DNA from: Selenomonas sp. GACV-9
GTDB lineage: Bacteria; Bacillota; Negativicutes; Selenomonadales; Selenomonadaceae
Assembly: GCA_900116485.1 (NCBI GenBank)
Contig: FPAX01000002.1
Span: 1-64,000 of the forward strand
DNA: 64,000 nt
Direction: 5' to 3'
Shown: piece after piece, positions 60,401 through 64,000 of the stretch
Numbering within the stretch: position 1 is the first letter of the stretch
Layout: the number at the start of each line of letters is the position of its first letter
Program-made: the position numbers and the translations under genes
The notes under the pieces: generated by a model
Told to the model about the DNA's origin: nothing
Databases searched by the model: none
Seen by the model: only the letters and a program-made list of their open reading frames with translations

Positions 60401-61369
60401 TTATTTCAGTGCATCACCGAGTTTTGCGTTCGTGTTGCGAGCAGCAGCTACGCTCTCATCGAACTTAGCTTTCTCGTCGCCTTCGAGTTTATACTCGACG
60501 ATCTTCTCCATACCGTTCTTGCCGAGCAGGACCGGTACACCGATGCAGAGGTCTTTCTCGCCATACTCGCCATCGAGGTATACGCAGCACGGCATGAGCT
60601 TCTTGGAGTCAAGGGCAATAGCCTCGACCATAGCAGCTGCTGCAGCACCCGGTGCATACCAAGCGGAGGTGCCCAGAAGCCCCGTCAGCGTAGCGCCGCC
60701 AACTTTCGTCTGCGCAACGGCTTCATCCAGCTGCTCTTTGGAAAGGAGCTGCGTAACAGGAATGCCGCGATACGTAGCAAGGCTCGTAAGCGGAACCATT
60801 GTCTTGTCGCTGTGACCGCCAATGACCGTACCATCGACATCGGTCGGCGTAGCCGGATAGCCAGCTTCCTGCAGAGCCTTGGACAGGAAATAACGGAAAC
60901 GGCTGCTATCGAGCATACCGCCCTGGCCGATAACACGGTTGCGCGGCAGTTTGGAATCTTTGAGCGTCAGGAACGTCATAGCATCCATCGGATTGGAGAT
61001 GATGATGAAGATGGCATCCGGCGAATACTTGAGAGCCTGATCGACAACGCTCTTGACAATCTTAGCATTGACGCCGATGAGCTCCTCACGCGTCATGCCC
61101 GGTTTACGCGGCATGCCAGACGTGATGACAACGACATCAGAACCAGCCGTCGGCGCATAGCCATTCTCATCCCCGATCTCGGCCGTCACACCGATGACCC
61201 GCGTGTCGAAGTTCAGCATATGCGCCGTCTGCATGATATCCATGGCTTTACCTTCGGAAAAGCCCTTCTTGATATCCACGAGCATGACCTCGCTGCAGAA
61301 ATTCTTGACTGCCAGGACATTTGCAACGGTAGCACCAACGTTACCTGCACCAACAACTGTTACTTTCAT
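60401..61369 (-). CDS. mdh: Malate dehydrogenase (LDH-like type)
   Basis: A 322-residue NAD-dependent dehydrogenase of the lactate/malate family. The Rossmann motif VVGAGNVGATVA is at the N-terminus, the substrate-specificity loop reads SGMPRKPGMTREE, with Arg where lactate dehydrogenases carry Gln, which marks malate dehydrogenase, and GQGGMLDSSRFR and VIGGHSDKTMVP (catalytic His) follow. It probably works in the reductive branch to succinate or propionate, common in this group, but the direction is an inference. It has a strong promoter with two palindromes and its own terminator. Confidence 0.93.
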   Translation of the reverse strand: MKVTVVGAGNVGATVANVLAVKNFCSEVMLVDIKKGFSEGKAMDIMQTAHMLNFDTRVIGVTAEIGDENGYAPTAGSDVVVITSGMPRKPGMTREELIGVNAKIVKSVVDQALKYSPDAIFIIISNPMDAMTFLTLKDSKLPRNRVIGQGGMLDSSRFRYFLSKALQEAGYPATPTDVDGTVIGGHSDKTMVPLTSLATYRGIPVTQLLSKEQLDEAVAQTKVGGATLTGLLGTSAWYAPGAAAAAMVEAIALDSKKLMPCCVYLDGEYGEKDLCIGVPVLLGKNGMEKIVEYKLEGDEKAKFDESVAAARNTNAKLGDALK

Positions 61370-61446
61370 AATAGATTGCCTCCTTATAATTTGAAAACGG
61401 CTGCCCCATTACCATAATGGAAACCGCTTTCGGAATGCCTATTATT

Positions 61447-61468
61447 ATGAATCACACTTATGATTCAT
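61447..61468. promoter_or_regulatory. Palindrome just downstream of the mdh transcription start
   Basis: A perfect inverted repeat ATGAATCA-CACTTA-TGATTCAT lies between the -10 box and the mdh start codon, where a bound repressor would block transcription. Confidence 0.5.
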
Positions 61469-61477
61469 TACGTGTAA

Positions 61478-61506
61478 ATTATAACAAAGTACGACCAAAA
61501 AAGCAA
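61478..61506 (-). promoter_or_regulatory. Promoter of mdh
   Basis: On the minus strand TTGCTT and TATAAT are 17 bases apart, with TGT before the -10 box (extended -10). Confidence 0.75.
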
Positions 61507-61532
61507 TGACTTTCCTTGAAATTTCTTATTTT

Positions 61533-61558
61533 ATCATAAATTATGATTATTATCATAA
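61533..61558. promoter_or_regulatory. Clustered ATCATAA/TTATGAT half-sites upstream of mdh
   Basis: Three half-sites alternate in direction: ATCATAA, a one-base spacer, TTATGAT, a four-base spacer, ATCATAA. The arrangement resembles a binding site for a dimeric regulator such as a Fur-family member, though spacing does not match a known consensus exactly. It lies about 30-55 bases upstream of the -35 region of mdh. Confidence 0.45.
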
Positions 61559-61584
61559 GACCTGCTAACAATTCGTCAGACAAT

Positions 61585-61615
61585 AAAAGAGGCCCCTTTC
61601 ATAAAGGGCCTCTTT
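61585..61615 (-). terminator. Terminator of the rubredoxin gene
   Basis: On the minus strand AAAGAGGCCC pairs with GGGCCTCTTT around a 10-base loop, followed by TATT. It lies about 40 bases after the rubredoxin stop. Confidence 0.8.
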
Positions 61616-61654
61616 GACCATACAGAGTGGATAAATACCATTTCTATCCACTCG

Positions 61655-61816
61655 TCACGACTGTTCCTCGAACATGTCCTTGCCGACACCACAGAGCGGG
61701 CAGACGAAATCATCCGGCAGCTCTTCAAAAGGAACGCCTGGAGCCAGATCGTAATCCGGATCTCCCTTTTCTTCATCATAAATCCAGCCACAAACCGAGC
61801 AAACCCAAGTCTTCAT
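61655..61816 (-). CDS. Rubredoxin
   Basis: A 53-residue one-electron carrier with a single iron held by four cysteines. Reading the minus strand from ATG at 61816 gives [18 protein letters not shown] at the start and [17 protein letters not shown] at the end, so both CxxCG pairs are present. The standard rubredoxin length is 52-54 residues. AGGAGG precedes the start by 8 bases. It probably serves in oxygen or peroxide reduction or other redox enzymes. Its own terminator follows. It lies downstream of the MFS permease, with a 114-base leader. Confidence 0.94.
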   Translation of the reverse strand: MKTWVCSVCGWIYDEEKGDPDYDLAPGVPFEELPDDFVCPLCGVGKDMFEEQS

Positions 61817-61930
61817 AACCGAACCTCCTAAAATATCTACACACCTGTTATCCTAGGAGTACACTTCGCCTCACCAAAGATGAATTCCTGCCTCCCTGCA
61901 ATTATTTTTCCCGGCTGCAGCGAGGCCACG
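61817..61930 (-). other. Rubredoxin leader region
   Basis: The 114 bases between the permease stop and rubredoxin hold no gene. On the minus strand GGCAGGAATTC...GGCGAAGTGTAC resembles the leader before cheR (GCAGGATTTTTC...GCGGGAATAC). No terminator for the permease or clear promoter could be identified. Confidence 0.35.
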
Positions 61931-63208
61931 TCACTCGAGCACCGCCTCCAGCGGCTGGCCTTCTACGCATTGATCATCCTTCCGCAGAACAACAAAGGCA
62001 TACACGCTTGCCACACACACGATTCCAGAGATCACCAGAAATGTCGGCTGATAACCAATTGAATCATGCAGTGCTCCTAAAGGAGCCGAGAAAATAATCT
62101 GGCCAACCTGCGCAGCAATCTGGAAGCCAACCATATAGAGCGTCGCCGAGATACGCGTATCGAAATGGAGCGTAAAATAACGGAAGATGGCCAAAATAAA
62201 CAGTGCTGTCTCCGGAGCATGCAGCAGCTTGATCACTGCTACACCGAACGGATTCGTAACCAAGCCGCAGCCGCCGATACGCAAGATCATGATTGCACAG
62301 CTGAGGAGAATGGCCTTGCGGACACCAATCTTTCTCATGAATACAGGCACCAACCCCATCATCAGGAATTCCAAAAATACTTCAACGGAGTTCAGCACAC
62401 CATAAGCCTGCTGCCCCTGTTCCGGCGTTGCAAAGAAACGGGTGAAAAACTCAGGAAACATCTGTTGATCGAACACCGTATAAAACGTCCAGCTCATAAC
62501 CACAAAAAGTATGATCTTCCAAACGTCAAAGATTTTGAATACACCCAGGATCTCTCGCATCGATGGTGTTTTATTATCTTTTCTGCTCTCTTCTTTATCC
62601 TCATAATGCGCCAGATTTTTCGTGTCGCGCTCAGGTCTCCATACCAGCAAGCTCACGAACAATATGGCAGAAATCGCCGACCCCGTCCAAAAGATCAGAT
62701 ACGGATTGATGGTAAATAGGAATCCGGCGGCCAGCGCTGCCACAGCATAGCCAAAGGAGCCCCATGCCCTTGCCTGTCCATACTCAAAATGATACCGCCG
62801 GCTCATGCGCTCAGTCACAGCCTCAAACACAGGGCAAGCTGCCAAATACGAAATTGCCAAATAAACCGCACCAACCATCGCACCAAGGAAAAAATTGTTT
62901 TCCAGCATCGGTACATACACCCAGGTAAAGAACGGTGCTATGAATATCTGTAACCCAATCAAAGCCAGCAACAGATTTTTCCTCATGCCAAGTTTATCCT
63001 GAATCGAACCATAAACAAACATCAAGACCAGCGCGACCGCCGAACCAAACGAAAAAATCGTACCTACTTGAGTCCCCGAAAAACCTTGTTTTGTCGTGAG
63101 CCATATCTGGAAAAATGACCACCAGATTCCCCAGCCCATAAAGAATAACAACAACTGTGTAGAACCAACACGATAAAATGGATTTTGAAATGCCTGTAGA
63201 AATTTCAT
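61931..63208 (-). CDS. Oligosaccharide:proton symporter (MFS, LacY/CscB-like)
   Basis: A 425-residue permease with about 12 transmembrane segments in the oligosaccharide:H+ symporter group of the MFS. The N-terminal half has GSTQLLLFFMGWGIWWSFFQIWL and the loop GSIQDKLGMRKNLLL, and a cytoplasmic loop between helices 6 and 7 is Lys/Glu-rich (DKEESRKDNKTPSMR). The adjacent GH32 gene suggests sucrose or a related fructoside as substrate. It starts 47 bases after the hydrolase stop. Confidence 0.88.
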   Translation of the reverse strand: MKFLQAFQNPFYRVGSTQLLLFFMGWGIWWSFFQIWLTTKQGFSGTQVGTIFSFGSAVALVLMFVYGSIQDKLGMRKNLLLALIGLQIFIAPFFTWVYVPMLENNFFLGAMVGAVYLAISYLAACPVFEAVTERMSRRYHFEYGQARAWGSFGYAVAALAAGFLFTINPYLIFWTGSAISAILFVSLLVWRPERDTKNLAHYEDKEESRKDNKTPSMREILGVFKIFDVWKIILFVVMSWTFYTVFDQQMFPEFFTRFFATPEQGQQAYGVLNSVEVFLEFLMMGLVPVFMRKIGVRKAILLSCAIMILRIGGCGLVTNPFGVAVIKLLHAPETALFILAIFRYFTLHFDTRISATLYMVGFQIAAQVGQIIFSAPLGALHDSIGYQPTFLVISGIVCVASVYAFVVLRKDDQCVEGQPLEAVLE

Positions 63209-63255
63209 GGTAAATCCCCCTTATCCATACCATTTCTGCCCCGATTATCTAGCGG

Positions 63256-64000
63256 TCAATATTGATTGGCCTGTGCCTCCAAGGCGTAAACCTTAGCAAC
63301 TTCAGCCCCCCAGGGAAGCTGCATCGTCAAATCGTTCTGCCAATAAATCCGTTCGGTAAACGTAAATTCCCCCTCGTTCACAAACAATTCTGCAGAACTA
63401 TTATCAATATACACCGTCAAATCCAGCTGCGCCGCCGAACGCATGGTGAGCGACCGCTCGCCATCCTCCGTTGTACGCCTAAGCGTCAGACGCCTGTCCC
63501 TCCTATCTATCTCCAAACTAAGCGTCTGCTGTCCATCACTCAATTCCAAAAGCTTTTGCTTGCCATCGGGGATATCCCCAAAAACCAGCTCCACTTCAGC
63601 CGTACGTGGTATCGCCAGCTGTTTTCCAGCAGCCAGATTGCCATCCCATAGTTTTTTCTCGCGCAGCAGCTGCATTTCTTGAATCGGCCGCTGATATATA
63701 TGATTATCCTTTATGGATAATTCCCGAGGAATCGTCAAAGCCCCCGCCCAGCCATCTGTCTTTTCATACATGGGCGAATCCCAAGCATTCATCCACGCTA
63801 CCATGATTCTTCTTCCATCTGGTGCCAGCATGGTCTGCGTAGCATAAAAATCATGCCCATGGTCGATTTCCTCGAACTGGCCGCGAATGAATTCCTTGTC
63901 ATCTGTAACCTGTCCCAGCATATAGCCCGTCTGATTGAGATTGCGGAACCGATCGCCCTGCGCTTCTACCCCTTGCGGCGACATCAGTAAAACGTCCTGC
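63256..64000 (-). CDS. scrB: GH32 sucrose/fructoside hydrolase, partial
   Basis: The C-terminal part of a glycoside hydrolase family 32 enzyme; the 5' end lies outside the window. Seen are DVLLMSPQG at the window edge, then GYMLGQV, the active-site FYATQTMLAPDGRRIMVAWMNAW (WMN...) and GWAGALTIPREL, followed by the beta-sandwich domain ending in ELFVNEGE. The family cleaves beta-fructofuranosidic bonds of sucrose, sucrose 6-phosphate or fructans. With a proton symporter rather than a PTS enzyme next door, free sucrose is the likelier substrate. The catalytic nucleophile region (NDPNG) is not in view. Confidence 0.92.
   Translation of the reverse strand, partial: QDVLLMSPQGVEAQGDRFRNLNQTGYMLGQVTDDKEFIRGQFEEIDHGHDFYATQTMLAPDGRRIMVAWMNAWDSPMYEKTDGWAGALTIPRELSIKDNHIYQRPIQEMQLLREKKLWDGNLAAGKQLAIPRTAEVELVFGDIPDGKQKLLELSDGQQTLSLEIDRRDRRLTLRRTTEDGERSLTMRSAAQLDLTVYIDNSSAELFVNEGEFTFTERIYWQNDLTMQLPWGAEVAKVYALEAQANQY

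Noticed and set aside
61576..61791. 71-codon minus-strand frame overlapping rubredoxin
   Set aside because: It is out of frame with the rubredoxin gene, has no ribosome binding site and runs into the terminator; rubredoxin explains the region.

Overview
The window reads as a gene-dense chromosomal segment of a diderm Firmicute (class Negativicutes), most probably a Selenomonadaceae relative such as Selenomonas or Mitsuokella. Evidence seen in the sequence: Firmicute-type gene orders (def-fmt-DUF116-rsmB-rlmN, a PASTA kinase next to rsgA-rpe, ispE-regulator-glmU-prs), AddAB rather than RecBCD, strong AGGAGG ribosome binding sites, and fairly high GC. A phosphoethanolamine transferase fits an outer-membrane LPS, and Tat-exported Nap proteins and a multiheme cytochrome fit an anaerobe with periplasmic electron transport. 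The genus is an inference; no rRNA or tRNA gene was found.

Layout, left to right. 0.1-11.6 kb (minus strand): addBA double-strand-break repair; a degenerate PaaK-like adenylate-forming protein beside an orphan cheR; a small heat-shock protein; a DUF438/hemerythrin/PAS protein. 11.8-13.9 kb (plus): a LysR regulator and a split chromate-family transporter. 13.9-16.7 kb: cobalamin genes cbiD-cbiE and a UPF0104 flippase-like protein. 16.7-25.6 kb (minus): a cell-wall and signalling operon with two FHA proteins, PP2C phosphatase, RodA/FtsW, a transpeptidase, PASTA kinase, rsgA, rpe and folE2. 25.6-32.4 kb: rlmN, rsmB, DUF116, fmt, def, an amidohydrolase and pepT. 32.5-36.7 kb: a reduced periplasmic nitrate reductase cluster (napG, napH, a multiheme NapC/NrfH-like cytochrome, napA) behind a possible FNR-type box. 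36.9-40.9 kb: nagA, an unassigned radical SAM protein, pth, uppP.

41.1-45.5 kb: trxA, then a YdjI/YdjG/YdjH-like membrane cluster (SPFH, zinc-ribbon, TPM) and a Crp/Fnr regulator. 45.6-49.7 kb: prs, glmU, a GntR regulator, ispE. 49.9-56.9 kb (plus): a protein with the C-terminal half-fold of a P1B ATPase that has lost every catalytic motif, followed by cydABDC. 56.9-64 kb: a phosphoethanolamine transferase, a helical-repeat protein, tadA with an apparent repeat-derived tail, a small unknown, malate dehydrogenase, a 53-residue rubredoxin, and a LacY-type permease with a GH32 sucrose hydrolase that runs off the window.

The genes combine core housekeeping (translation initiation and rescue, PRPP and UDP-GlcNAc synthesis, isoprenoids, DNA repair) with respiratory flexibility (nitrate through Nap, low oxygen through cytochrome bd, a hemerythrin protein, rubredoxin). 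The most unusual items are two proteins that look like pseudoenzymes (the ATPase relative upstream of cydABDC and the PaaK relative beside cheR), the five-motif cytochrome in the Nap cluster, and a YdjGHI-like cluster without a visible PspA. No CRISPR array, insertion sequence, prophage or RNA gene was recognised, and no gap longer than 300 bases lacks a gene.
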